From the NCBI GenBank assembly GCA_934454525.1, contig CAKSFM010000005.1:62001-126000 (forward strand): DNA of 64,000 nucleotides. Reading direction: 5' to 3'. This document shows positions 8,979-17,782 of the stretch, one piece after another. Position 1 is the first letter of the stretch. The number at the start of each line of letters is the position of its first letter. The notes under the pieces were generated by a model. That model saw nothing but the letters and a program-made list of their open reading frames with translations, was not told where the DNA came from and did not search any database. Position numbers and translations under genes: made by a program. The stretch comes from an uncultured Clostridia bacterium (GTDB lineage: Bacteria > Bacillota > Clostridia > UMGS1883).

Positions 8979-10478
8979 ATGAATTACAAAAGCACACGTG
9001 ACAGCAGCGTGAGTGTTAAAAGCGCCGTTGCGATTGCAAAGGGACTTTCTCCTGACGGCGGTCTGTTTGTGCCGGAGAGCCTGCCCGTAATTTCAACGGA
9101 CAATATCCGTTACATGGCAGATATGACATATGTTGAACGTGCAAAGGAAATCTTAGGCAGATTTCTGACCGATTTCAGCGCAGAAGAACTGGAGTCATGC
9201 ATCAAAGCGGCGTACACTAAGGAAAAATTTGAAACGAATACAATTGCCCCTGTATACAAGCTCAATGACAGCTGTTATATATTGGAACTGTGGCACGGAC
9301 CGACATGTGCCTTCAAGGATATGGCGCTTCAGATTTTGCCGCATCTTCTGACAACCTCCGTAAAAAAACTCGGACTGGACAGGGAAACGGTGATTCTCGT
9401 TGCAACAAGCGGCGACACCGGTAAAGCTGCGCTTGAAGGTTTTAAAAATGTTGAGGGAACAAAAATTGTTGTATTCTTCCCGGATGACGGTGTAAGCAGT
9501 ATTCAAAGACTGCAAATGTGCACTCAGGAGGGTGAAAACGTTTTTGTAAGCGCGGTGAACGGTAATTTTGATGATGCTCAGAGCGGTGTTAAAGCAATTT
9601 TTACCGATGAAGAATATGCAAATACACTCGCTGCCGGCAAGAAAGCTCTCAGCTCGGCAAATTCAATCAACTGGGGCAGACTTGTTCCGCAGATTGTATA
9701 TTATTTTTCCGCATACTGCGATATGATTAAGGGCGGAGAAATTGAAGCCGGAACAGAGGTGAACGTTTGTGTGCCGACGGGTAATTTCGGAAATATCCTT
9801 GCAGCATATTATGCAAAGCGCATGGGATTGCCGATAAAAAAGCTTATATGTGCGTCAAATAAAAATAATGTACTGACTGACTTCATAAATACGGGAACAT
9901 ACGACAAAAACCGTGAATTTTTCGTGACAAGCTCACCGTCGATGGATATTTTAATTTCATCAAATCTTGAAAGGCTTCTGTATATGCTTTCCGATGAAAA
10001 TGCCGAGGAAGTAAAGAGTTATATGGAAAAGCTCAGGACAGACGGAAAGTACACTGTGTCCGATAAAATCAAAAATGCAGTTAAAGAATGTTTTTACGGC
10101 GGCTGCGCCGATGACGGGGAATGCGCCCGCACAATTAAGGAAACGTATGACAAGTACGGATATGTAACGGATACGCATACCGCGGTTGCAGTGAGCGTTT
10201 ACAATGAATATGCCGAAAAAACCGGGGATACGGCTAAAACAATTATTGCCTCAACAGCAAGTCCGTTTAAGTTTAACGGAGATGTGCTCTCTGCACTTGA
10301 AGGCAGCGAGGCTATCGGAGATATGGATGAATTCCGACTGCTTGAGCGTTTGAGTGAAAAGTATGATTTGAGGATACCGGCGTCACTGAAGAGCCTGGAG
10401 GAAAAGGAAGTGCGCTTCGAAATGGTTTGTGACAAATCACAGATGAAAGCCGTTATAAGTGAGTTCCTCAATAAATAA
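8979..10478 (+). CDS. thrC: Threonine synthase
   Basis: PLP enzyme for the last step of threonine synthesis, from O-phosphohomoserine. The 499-residue protein has the family opening MNYKSTRD, the PLP-lysine motif TCAFKDMALQ (Lys113), and SGDTGKAALEGF followed by a phosphate-binding region. The ATG at 8979 is used because AAAGGGG ends eight bases before it; the GTG at 8970 is inside that site. It follows leuS almost without a gap, an unusual neighbour for an amino-acid gene, but the spacing suggests read-through. Confidence 0.96.
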   Translation: MNYKSTRDSSVSVKSAVAIAKGLSPDGGLFVPESLPVISTDNIRYMADMTYVERAKEILGRFLTDFSAEELESCIKAAYTKEKFETNTIAPVYKLNDSCYILELWHGPTCAFKDMALQILPHLLTTSVKKLGLDRETVILVATSGDTGKAALEGFKNVEGTKIVVFFPDDGVSSIQRLQMCTQEGENVFVSAVNGNFDDAQSGVKAIFTDEEYANTLAAGKKALSSANSINWGRLVPQIVYYFSAYCDMIKGGEIEAGTEVNVCVPTGNFGNILAAYYAKRMGLPIKKLICASNKNNVLTDFINTGTYDKNREFFVTSSPSMDILISSNLERLLYMLSDENAEEVKSYMEKLRTDGKYTVSDKIKNAVKECFYGGCADDGECARTIKETYDKYGYVTDTHTAVAVSVYNEYAEKTGDTAKTIIASTASPFKFNGDVLSALEGSEAIGDMDEFRLLERLSEKYDLRIPASLKSLEEKEVRFEMVCDKSQMKAVISEFLNK

Positions 10479-10510
10479 CAAAATGAGTGTGTAAAAAGTG
10501 CCGGAACGCA

Positions 10511-10548
10511 AAAAAACTGCGGCAAAATGAAATCGCATTTTGCCGCAG
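10511..10548 (-). terminator. Intrinsic terminator for the DUF1540 gene
   Basis: Perfect 13-bp stem CTGCGGCAAAATG / CATTTTGCCGCAG with a six-base loop. The A6 run at 10511-10516 becomes the U tract on the minus strand, while the plus strand has no T run. So it mainly ends the minus-strand gene at 10572-10754, and may also slow transcripts leaving thrC. Confidence 0.85.
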
Positions 10549-10571
10549 CCCCCGACTGTTGCTGCTTATAT

Positions 10572-10754
10572 TCAGCAGCCGCAGCCGTCTTTCTTTACAA
10601 AGGTTTCACAGTCTGTTTCGGATTTTGCCTTTGCACTGTGGTCACCGATTGTGATATGCCCCGCAAGGCATTCATCGCCGGTTGAATGATAGGTGCATGC
10701 ACTTACAACGCAATGCACACCCTCTGCCGGTTTACCTGATTTTGAAATGCTCAT
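10572..10754 (-). CDS. DUF1540 domain protein, small and cysteine-rich
   Basis: A 60-residue protein with the DUF1540 pattern: CVVSACTYHSTGDECLAG, then TDCETF, and a C-terminal GCGC. Six or more cysteines suggest metal binding, but the function of the family is not established. In Clostridia these genes are often linked to sporulation. I start at ATG 10754, behind AGAGGTG on the minus strand, rather than the GTG three codons earlier that is part of the ribosome binding site. Confidence 0.88.
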   Translation of the reverse strand: MSISKSGKPAEGVHCVVSACTYHSTGDECLAGHITIGDHSAKAKSETDCETFVKKDGCGC

Positions 10755-10881
10755 TGTATTCACCTCTGTAAATTTAATTGTAAGTCAGGAATTGAGATAT
10801 CCGTGAAAAGTTCATTGATACGTCAATTCTTGATTACATTTATAGTATTCTGCTGATAATAATTATTATACGGTGATATTT

Positions 10882-11553
10882 ATGGCAATTTATGCATTAA
10901 GCGATTTGCATCTGCCGCTCGGTATTGACAAACCGATGAATGTGTTCGGAGTCGGGTGGGAGAATTATGTCGAACGGATAGAAACAAACTGGAAAAATAC
11001 GGTTTCGGATGACGATTTTGTTATTATAAACGGCGATTTTTCGTGGGCAACATATCTTGAGGAAAGTATTGCTGATTTTCGCTTTATCGAAAAACTGCCG
11101 GGAACGAAGCTGCTTTCCAAGGGGAATCACGATTATTGGTGGACAACTCTTGCAAAGCTTGAAAAATTTAAAACGGAGCATGGCTTTTCAAGCGTTCGTT
11201 TTTTGCAGAACAACGCGTTTCTGTGCGGCGGCACAGCCGTGTGCGGAACGCGCGGATGGATTTCACCGCTTGATAAAAATTTTAAAGCTGAGGACGAAAA
11301 AATATATATGCGCGAGCTTATGCGGCTTGAAACGTCTCTCAAAGCAGCGGCACAATTGTCCGAAACGATTGTTGCGGCGCTGCATTATCCGCCCGATGAC
11401 GCATTTGTTGAGCTTATGGTTCGCTATAATGTGCATTGCTGCATTTTCGGACATCTGCATGGCAGAAAGGCTGCCGAATACCGCACAATATACAAAAACT
11501 GCAGCCTTGTATCGGCCGATTTTCTGAAATTTACGCCAAAGCTGATAATTTAA
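10882..11553 (+). CDS. Metallophosphoesterase
   Basis: Calcineurin-like phosphoesterase of 223 residues. The metal-binding motifs appear in order: DLHLP near the N-terminus, GDFSW, GNHDYWW, ALHYPP and FGHLHGR at the C-terminus. These define the fold but not the substrate. The start is ATG 10882, six bases after GGTG; a GTG at 10873 would overlap that site. It stands alone between two promoters. Confidence 0.9.
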   Translation: MAIYALSDLHLPLGIDKPMNVFGVGWENYVERIETNWKNTVSDDDFVIINGDFSWATYLEESIADFRFIEKLPGTKLLSKGNHDYWWTTLAKLEKFKTEHGFSSVRFLQNNAFLCGGTAVCGTRGWISPLDKNFKAEDEKIYMRELMRLETSLKAAAQLSETIVAALHYPPDDAFVELMVRYNVHCCIFGHLHGRKAAEYRTIYKNCSLVSADFLKFTPKLII

Positions 11554-11574
11554 AGGTAAAATTTAAAAAAACAC

Positions 11575-11603
11575 TTGCAAAATAACCGATATTATGATAT
11601 AAA
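11575..11603 (+). promoter_or_regulatory. Sigma-A promoter of tig-clpP-clpX
   Basis: TTGCAA (11575-11580), 17-bp spacer, TATAAA (11598-11603), in AT-rich sequence about 50 bp before the trigger factor start. No CtsR-type heptad repeats were seen. Confidence 0.75.
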
Positions 11604-11656
11604 TATGAGTTGATGTGTGCATGATTCAGTGCACGGAACAATAGGAGGAAACGAGT

Positions 11657-13120
11657 ATGAAGGTATTAAAGGTTGAGCAGCGCGAGGACAAGAGAATGTA
11701 CCTCGAAATTGAAGTTGACAGCGAAAAATTTGAAGCTGCAATGGAGAAAAGCTACAAGAAAAATGTGAAGAAGATTAATATTCCGGGATTCAGAAAGGGT
11801 CACGCACCCAGAAAAATCATTGAGAAATATTATACAGAAGCCGTTTTTTATGATGACGCTATAAACTTTGTAATCCCCGATGCATATGATGAAGCAGTGA
11901 CGGAAGCAAAGATAGACCCCGTTGAAATGCCTGAAGTTGATATAGTTAAGCTTGAAAAAGGCGAAAACTTTGTATTCAGTGCGCTTGTTACCGTAAGACC
12001 TGAGGTTAAACTCGGTGATTATAAGGGTATAACGGCTGAAAAACAGGGCAATAATGTAACGGACGAGGATATTGACGCCGAAATCAAAAAGATGCAGGAT
12101 AATGCAGCACGCGTTACAACGGTTGAAGACGGCATTTGCGAGATGGGCGACAAGGTTGATCTTGACTTTGACGGATATGTTGACGGTGAAGCTTTTGACG
12201 GCGGCAAGGGTGAAAACTACAGCCTTGTTCTCGGCAGCGGAAACTTTATTCCCGGTTTTGAAGAACAGGTTGCAGGCAAGAAAATCGGAGAAGATTTTGA
12301 CGTTAACGTAACTTTCCCCGAAGATTATCATGCGGAGAATCTTAAGGGTAAGGAAGCCGTGTTTAAGTGCAAGGTTCACAAGGCAGAGAAGAAAGAGCTT
12401 CCCGAGCTTGACGATGAATTTGCAAAGGACGTAAGCGAGTTTGATACGCTTGACGAGCTTAAAAAGGATACCAAGGAAAAGCTTCAGAAAGCAAAGGATG
12501 AGGAAGCAAAGCACGCATTTGAAAATGCGGTTATTGACATTGCCGTTGAAAATGCCGAGGTAGAAGTTCCCGAATGTATGATAAAGCAGCAGACTGACAA
12601 TCAGATTCAGGATATTTCCTACCGTTTGCAGAGCCAGGGAATGCCGCTTGAGCAGTATCTTCAGTTCACCGGAATGACGATGGACGGACTGCGCAGCCAG
12701 CTTCGTGACAGTGCGCTTAAGAACGTTAAAACCAATCTTGTAATCACTGCAATATCCAAGGCTGAAAATGTTGACGTAACGGATGAGGACATTGAAGAGG
12801 AATACAAAAAGTTTGCCGAAATGTATAACATGGAACTTGACAAGGTCAAAGAGATTATGCAGGGCAACGAGGAAAGCATGAAAGGCGATATAATCGCGCG
12901 CAAGACGGTTGATATAATCGTTGGTGCGGCAAAGGAAGGCAAAGCAAAGAAAACAGCAAAGAAAGCCGCTGCAAGCACAGACGAGAAGAAACCCGCAAAG
13001 AAAACAACAACAAGAAAGACAACAAAAAAGGCAGAAGCAGCCGATGACGAAAAGGCTGAAAAGCCGGCAAAAAAAACAACAGCAAGAAAGAAAACAGCCG
13101 CTAAAAAAACGGAGGAGTAA
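11657..13120 (+). CDS. tig: Trigger factor with lysine/alanine-rich C-terminal tail
   Basis: Ribosome-bound chaperone and peptidyl-prolyl isomerase. The ribosome-binding domain has the GFRKGHAPR loop (about 43-51), the FKBP domain follows (about 155-245, GDKVDLDFDGYVDGEAFDGG-like), and then the helical chaperone domain. The body ends near residue 425. After it come about 60 residues made almost only of Lys, Ala, Thr, Glu and Pro, with KKTTTRKTTKK and KKTAAKK repeats like histone H1 or AlgP tails. Normal trigger factors are about 430 residues; this one is 487. It is followed by clpP and clpX, a frequent bacterial order. The ATG follows AGGAGGAAACGAGT. Confidence 0.97.
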   Translation: MKVLKVEQREDKRMYLEIEVDSEKFEAAMEKSYKKNVKKINIPGFRKGHAPRKIIEKYYTEAVFYDDAINFVIPDAYDEAVTEAKIDPVEMPEVDIVKLEKGENFVFSALVTVRPEVKLGDYKGITAEKQGNNVTDEDIDAEIKKMQDNAARVTTVEDGICEMGDKVDLDFDGYVDGEAFDGGKGENYSLVLGSGNFIPGFEEQVAGKKIGEDFDVNVTFPEDYHAENLKGKEAVFKCKVHKAEKKELPELDDEFAKDVSEFDTLDELKKDTKEKLQKAKDEEAKHAFENAVIDIAVENAEVEVPECMIKQQTDNQIQDISYRLQSQGMPLEQYLQFTGMTMDGLRSQLRDSALKNVKTNLVITAISKAENVDVTDEDIEEEYKKFAEMYNMELDKVKEIMQGNEESMKGDIIARKTVDIIVGAAKEGKAKKTAKKAAASTDEKKPAKKTTTRKTTKKAEAADDEKAEKPAKKTTARKKTAAKKTEE

Positions 13121-13153
13121 TTCTTGACGAGCTATGGAAAGGAAGGTAAGAAA

Positions 13154-13738
13154 ATGAGCTTGGTTCCTTATGTTATTGAACAAACAGGTCAGGGGGAGCG
13201 TTCATACGACATTTTTTCGCGCCTTTTGAAGGACAGAATCATATTCTTCGGCGAGGAAGTGAACGATGCGACCGCAAGCATAATTGTTGCGCAGATGCTT
13301 TTTCTTGAAAGCGAAGATCCCGACAAGGATATTATGCTGTACATCAACAGTCCCGGCGGCAGCATAACTGCCGGCATGGCAATTTACGATACGATGAATT
13401 ATATAAAGTGTGATGTGTCCACGATATGTGTGGGTATGGCAGCAAGCATGAGTGCATTTCTTCTTTCCGCCGGCGCAAAAGGCAAGCGTTTTGCGCTTCC
13501 CAACAGCGAAATTATGATACATCAGCCGCTCGGCGGAATGCAGGGGCAGGCAACGGATATTAAAATCCATGCCGACAGAATACTTGCGATGAAAGATAAA
13601 CTCAACAGAATTCTTAGTGAAAACACGGGAAGACCGCTTGAAGAAATTGTTCGCGATACTGAGCGTGACAATTTCATGACTGCACAGCAGGCGCTTGATT
13701 ACGGTCTTATAGACAAAATAATAACATCGAGCAAGTAA
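13154..13738 (+). CDS. clpP: ATP-dependent Clp protease proteolytic subunit
   Basis: Serine peptidase of the ClpXP and ClpAP/ClpCP machines. The 194-residue protein has the catalytic triad Ser98 (GMAASMSAF), His123 (MIHQPLGG) and Asp172 (ERDNF). The ATG at 13154 is chosen for the GGAAGG site seven bases upstream and for the usual length; an in-frame TTG at 13124 would add an unlikely ten residues. It lies just behind tig and 24 bases before clpX. Confidence 0.98.
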   Translation: MSLVPYVIEQTGQGERSYDIFSRLLKDRIIFFGEEVNDATASIIVAQMLFLESEDPDKDIMLYINSPGGSITAGMAIYDTMNYIKCDVSTICVGMAASMSAFLLSAGAKGKRFALPNSEIMIHQPLGGMQGQATDIKIHADRILAMKDKLNRILSENTGRPLEEIVRDTERDNFMTAQQALDYGLIDKIITSSK

Positions 13739-13762
13739 TTTTATTTGGAAGGGTTGATTTGT

Positions 13763-15022
13763 TTGCCGAAAAATAATGATCAGGATATAAGGTGTTCATT
13801 CTGCGGAAAGAGCCATGACGAGGTAAAACGCCTTGTTGCAGGTCCGGGTGTGTACATCTGTGACGAATGCATTGAAACCTGTTTTGAAATACTTGACGGT
13901 GAATATGACGATTTCGACAGTGCCGCAGAGGAAGCTTTGCCGGAGGGTATGCCTGAGAACACTCCCGTTCCCAAGGAAATAAAAAAGGTTCTTGATGACT
14001 ATGTAATCGGGCAGGATGCGGCGAAAAAAAATCTTGCAGTCGCGGTGTACAATCATTACAAACGAATCAGTTCCCCTGTCAGCACGGACGGTGTTGAATT
14101 GCAGAAAAGCAATATTCTTATGATTGGACCTACAGGCAGCGGAAAAACACTCCTTGCGCAAACGCTGGCGCGTTTGCTTGAGGTTCCGTTTGCCATTGCC
14201 GATGCAACAACGCTTACCGAAGCAGGTTACGTCGGCGAGGATGTGGAAAATATCCTCCTGAAGCTCATTCAGGCTGCCGATTATGACATTAAAAAGGCAG
14301 AGCGCGGAATTATTTATATCGATGAAATCGATAAGATAACAAAAAAATCGGAAAATGTTTCGATAACGCGCGATGTAAGCGGTGAGGGCGTTCAGCAGGC
14401 GCTTCTGAAAATTCTTGAGGGAACGGTTGCATCGGTTCCTCCCCAGGGCGGAAGAAAGCATCCGCATCAGGAATTCTATCAGATTGATACGACAAACATC
14501 TTGTTTATATGCGGAGGAGCATTTTCCGGTCTTGATAAAATTATTGAGAAGCGAATCGGAAAGCAAGAGGTTGGATTCGGTGCAAATGTTAAAAGCCGTG
14601 TGCAGCGCAATGTCGGTGAAAGCATCAGTCATGTTGAACCGCAGGATTTGCTGAAATTCGGACTCATTCCCGAACTTGTCGGGCGCGTTCCCGTTGTTGT
14701 AACGCTCGAATCGCTTGACAAGGAAGCGCTTAAACGTATACTTACGGAACCGAAGAATGCTCTTGTAAAGCAGTATAAAAAGCTTTTTGAGATTGACGGC
14801 GTTGACCTTGAAATAACGGACGATGCGCTCAACTATATAGCGCAGAAAGCAATCGACCGTGAAACAGGGGCACGCGGTTTGCGCGCAATAGTTGAAAAGA
14901 CTCTTTCGGACGCTATGTACGAAATCCCGTCGGATAAGGCTGTTAAACGCGCTATATTCGATAAAGATTCATTTGAAGGGAGCGCACCCAAACTTATACG
15001 CGATGAGGGTGCAACTGCATAA
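13763..15022 (+). CDS. clpX: ClpX, ATPase subunit of ClpXP
   Basis: AAA+ unfoldase that feeds ClpP. The zinc-binding domain has Cys11, Cys14, Cys33 and Cys36 (RCSFCGK... VYICDEC). Walker A GPTGSGKT is at about 122-129, and sensor and RGL (VGRVP) regions are present; 419 residues is normal. I start at TTG 13763, nine bases after GGAAGGG and giving a standard N-terminus; in-frame TTGs at 13745 and 13754 flank or overlap that site. Confidence 0.97.
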   Translation: MPKNNDQDIRCSFCGKSHDEVKRLVAGPGVYICDECIETCFEILDGEYDDFDSAAEEALPEGMPENTPVPKEIKKVLDDYVIGQDAAKKNLAVAVYNHYKRISSPVSTDGVELQKSNILMIGPTGSGKTLLAQTLARLLEVPFAIADATTLTEAGYVGEDVENILLKLIQAADYDIKKAERGIIYIDEIDKITKKSENVSITRDVSGEGVQQALLKILEGTVASVPPQGGRKHPHQEFYQIDTTNILFICGGAFSGLDKIIEKRIGKQEVGFGANVKSRVQRNVGESISHVEPQDLLKFGLIPELVGRVPVVVTLESLDKEALKRILTEPKNALVKQYKKLFEIDGVDLEITDDALNYIAQKAIDRETGARGLRAIVEKTLSDAMYEIPSDKAVKRAIFDKDSFEGSAPKLIRDEGATA

Positions 15023-15024
15023 AT

Positions 15025-16227
15025 ATGACTTACCAAACCACGCGGAAGTGCTGTTACGCGGGGTATATATCTCAAGCGGTGTCAATTAATCTTGCACCGC
15101 TTTTGTTTATAATATTCCGCAAAACCTTTGGCATCAGCTATGCACAGCTCGGACTTTTGACTTTGATAAATTTTTTGACGCAGCTTATTGTTGATGTCAT
15201 ATCGGCAGCATTTCTTGATAAAATCAGCTACAGAGTTTCGGCTGTGACATCGCAGCTGTTTTGTGCTGTCGGGCTTATTTCTCTGCCTGCACTTGCACAG
15301 ATTGAACATCATTATCTCGGCCTTTGCCTTGCAACAGTTATATATTCAATCGGAGCCGGTCTTATTGAGGTTGTTATCAATCCGATTATGACCGCAATTC
15401 CCGATGACGAGGGAGGCGGCTCGCTGATTCTTCTTCATTCATTTTATTGCTGGGGTCAGCTTGCGGTTGTCCTTATCACAACGGTTGCCATAGCGCTGTT
15501 CGGAGAATCATCATGGTACATAGTTGCTCCGTGTTGGGGGTTGCTGCCGCTCATTAATGCGTTTTTCTTTGTGAAAACGCCGATTATAGAACCAATCGGA
15601 GAAAGCCGGCAGACTGATGGAAAAGGAGATGACGGAGATACGCTCTTTTCCCGCCGGTTTGTGCTCATACTTGTCCTCATGGTCTGCGCAGGTGCATCGG
15701 AACAGCCAATGGCGCAATGGTCGTCAATCTTTGCGCAGGAGGCTCTCGGTGTAAGCAAATTCATCGGCGATTTGCTCGGACCATCGCTTTTTGCCCTTTT
15801 TATGGGCATAGGCAGAACCATTCATGGAATGTACGGCAAAAAACTTAATTTCAATCTGCATGTCTACATAAACAGCCTGCTGTGTGTATTATGCTACATG
15901 GCGGCGTCACTTTTGAAAAATCCGTATGCAGCGCTTATGGGCTGCGCATTGTGCGGCTATGCAATCAGTGTAATGTGGCCGGGGATTGTTTCTCTGGCAG
16001 CTGAAAAATTTCCGAACGGCGGAGGGGCAATGTACGGCGCGATTGCAATGGCGGGAGATATAGGCTGTTCTGCGGCGCCGTACATTACGGGTATTGTCGC
16101 TTCTATGGAAGTCTGGGGTAACAACGGTCTTAAAGCCGGAATGTTTGTGAGCATTGTTTACCCGATTGTGTATGCTGCGGCATTCACGGCTTTTACAGTA
16201 TGCAGCAGAAACGGAAAGAGGTCATAA
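15025..16227 (+). CDS. Major facilitator superfamily transporter
   Basis: A 400-residue membrane protein with about 12 hydrophobic segments in two halves. The N-terminal part YISQAVSINLAPLLFIIF and the later AEKFPNGGGAMYGAIAMAGD-like loop resemble MFS permeases of the FucP/sugar type. The substrate cannot be told from sequence. It starts two bases after clpX and is followed within two bases by an EamA transporter, so the pair could be co-expressed. Confidence 0.8.
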   Translation: MTYQTTRKCCYAGYISQAVSINLAPLLFIIFRKTFGISYAQLGLLTLINFLTQLIVDVISAAFLDKISYRVSAVTSQLFCAVGLISLPALAQIEHHYLGLCLATVIYSIGAGLIEVVINPIMTAIPDDEGGGSLILLHSFYCWGQLAVVLITTVAIALFGESSWYIVAPCWGLLPLINAFFFVKTPIIEPIGESRQTDGKGDDGDTLFSRRFVLILVLMVCAGASEQPMAQWSSIFAQEALGVSKFIGDLLGPSLFALFMGIGRTIHGMYGKKLNFNLHVYINSLLCVLCYMAASLLKNPYAALMGCALCGYAISVMWPGIVSLAAEKFPNGGGAMYGAIAMAGDIGCSAAPYITGIVASMEVWGNNGLKAGMFVSIVYPIVYAAAFTAFTVCSRNGKRS

Positions 16228-16228
16228 A

Positions 16229-17071
16229 TTGAGTTGGGTATTTTTTACTCTGGTATTCGGAATTTGCAAGGGCGCGCGTGAGGGTATCAAGAAAAAAGCG
16301 CTTGAAAAATCGGGTACGTTTGAGGTTTTGTTTTTATACACACTGCTCGGATTTCTCATTGTTATTCCGACATCACGTGATGTTTTCGGTGTTCCGCACC
16401 GATATTACTTTTTCATTTTCATAAAATCATTTTTGGTTTTCCTGTCGTGGATATGCTCATTCACATCGATAAAGCATATGCCTGTCGGATTCTACGGCGT
16501 TATGGATATGACGCGTGTGCTTTTTGCAACGCTTCTCGGAATAACCGTTATGGGAGAGGGAACAACGCCGCGGCGCTTGGGCGGACTGGCGCTTGTCCTT
16601 CTCGGACTTATCCTTGTGAATCTTCACAAAAAGGGAAGCGGCGAAAATGTTCGTCCGGTTTACATAATAATGACGGTTTTTTCATGTCTGCTTGCAGCAA
16701 CATCCGGCGTAATGGATAAATGGCTGACAAAAACAGTCACAAGCTCACAGCTTCAGTTCTGGTACATGCTTTTCATGTCGCTGATGTACCTGGCATATGT
16801 TGCTGCAACAAAAACGCCGGTCAGAATATCAACGCTTAAGACAAATTACTGGATTATAATTCTCAGCGTGATTTTTGTAATCGGTGACAGAGCTCTGTTT
16901 ATTGCAAATTCAAATCCGAACAGCTACGTTACGGTTATGACCCTCATCAAGCAGTCATCCGTTATCGCGGCAATTATTGCCGGGCGCATAATGTTCGGCG
17001 AAAAAGGCAGTGTTCAGAGAATTCTGTGCGCACTGCTGATAATATGCGGAATTATGCTTGCCGCCGTGTAA
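16229..17071 (+). CDS. EamA/DMT-family transporter
   Basis: A 280-residue protein with about ten hydrophobic helices arranged as two EamA repeats, typical of drug/metabolite exporters. The second half includes VTVMTLIKQSSVIAAIIAGR and FGEKGSVQRI, which match the end of EamA domains. The start is TTG 16229 behind AAAGAGGT; longer forms would run inside the previous MFS gene. Substrate unknown. Confidence 0.82.
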   Translation: MSWVFFTLVFGICKGAREGIKKKALEKSGTFEVLFLYTLLGFLIVIPTSRDVFGVPHRYYFFIFIKSFLVFLSWICSFTSIKHMPVGFYGVMDMTRVLFATLLGITVMGEGTTPRRLGGLALVLLGLILVNLHKKGSGENVRPVYIIMTVFSCLLAATSGVMDKWLTKTVTSSQLQFWYMLFMSLMYLAYVAATKTPVRISTLKTNYWIIILSVIFVIGDRALFIANSNPNSYVTVMTLIKQSSVIAAIIAGRIMFGEKGSVQRILCALLIICGIMLAAV

Positions 17072-17079
17072 TAAAGGAC

Positions 17080-17108
17080 TTGCAATTGAGATTTTAACGT
17101 GTTAAAAT
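17080..17108 (+). promoter_or_regulatory. Sigma-A promoter of the 17129 gene
   Basis: TTGCAA (17080-17085), 17-bp spacer, TAAAAT (17103-17108), followed by the ribosome binding site GGAGGGGA. Confidence 0.75.
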
Positions 17109-17128
17109 GATAATCGGAGGGGATAGGA

Positions 17129-17782
17129 ATGACATCATTCATTATTATACTTTTAGTTTTGCTGCTCTGCTACAGTGCAATTGCCAACCGCATCCCGAAA
17201 ACCGGGCGCGAGGGGATAAGCACCGGCAAAGAGGTGTCGGCAACCATTACGAACAGCAATAAAGGCGCTGACCGCGCCGTAACGCTGCATGCCGAGGGCG
17301 AGGGCCGCCGCTTTAAGGTTAAAATGAAACCGACCGAGGCTCATTTATGGGTAAAGGGCGATAAAATAAGAGTCATAATCAGTAACGATAATCCAAAAAA
17401 GTACAGAGTTTGCTTTAACGATTATTTTCATGACAATGAAGCGCATATACGCGAGTACGCGGTTGGGCTTGTGAAAACAAAAATCCGCGATTTCACTCCG
17501 GCAGCAAAAAGCATTAATTACACGAAGGAAACCGCGGATAAAATCGCCGCGTCAAATCTCGGTTCGCAGCGCATTTTTGCGTTTGTTACAATGATGAAGC
17601 TGATAGATTCCTACATTTTTCTTGCAATAATTTTAGGCATCGGCACATTCATTGCCTTTACAAGCAGACACCTGCCGCTTAAATCCTTGCTTGTGCCTGC
17701 GCTTGCGATTGCGCTTGTGGTCTGGTACATCAGCTCCGCTGTAAAAATGTGTGCAAAAATCAAAGCCGAGGCTGAGAAATAA
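17129..17782 (+). CDS. Membrane protein of unknown function, DUF3592-like
   Basis: I do not recognise the family with confidence. The 217-residue protein has an N-terminal hydrophobic helix (about 3-18), then a soluble middle with beta-rich sequence VSATITNSNKG, and two hydrophobic helices near the C-terminus (about 155-172 and 177-198). Helix, beta domain and helices resemble DUF3592-type proteins. It has its own promoter. Its last 23 bases overlap the convergent tmcAL gene. Confidence 0.7.
   Translation: MTSFIIILLVLLLCYSAIANRIPKTGREGISTGKEVSATITNSNKGADRAVTLHAEGEGRRFKVKMKPTEAHLWVKGDKIRVIISNDNPKKYRVCFNDYFHDNEAHIREYAVGLVKTKIRDFTPAAKSINYTKETADKIAASNLGSQRIFAFVTMMKLIDSYIFLAIILGIGTFIAFTSRHLPLKSLLVPALAIALVVWYISSAVKMCAKIKAEAEK

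Noticed and set aside
11666..13183. Very long open frame on the minus strand opposite trigger factor (about 505 codons)
   Set aside because: It is the mirror of the tig gene: its Leu/Phe/Cys-rich protein follows from Lys/Glu codons on the other strand. There is no ribosome binding site and trigger factor is certain.
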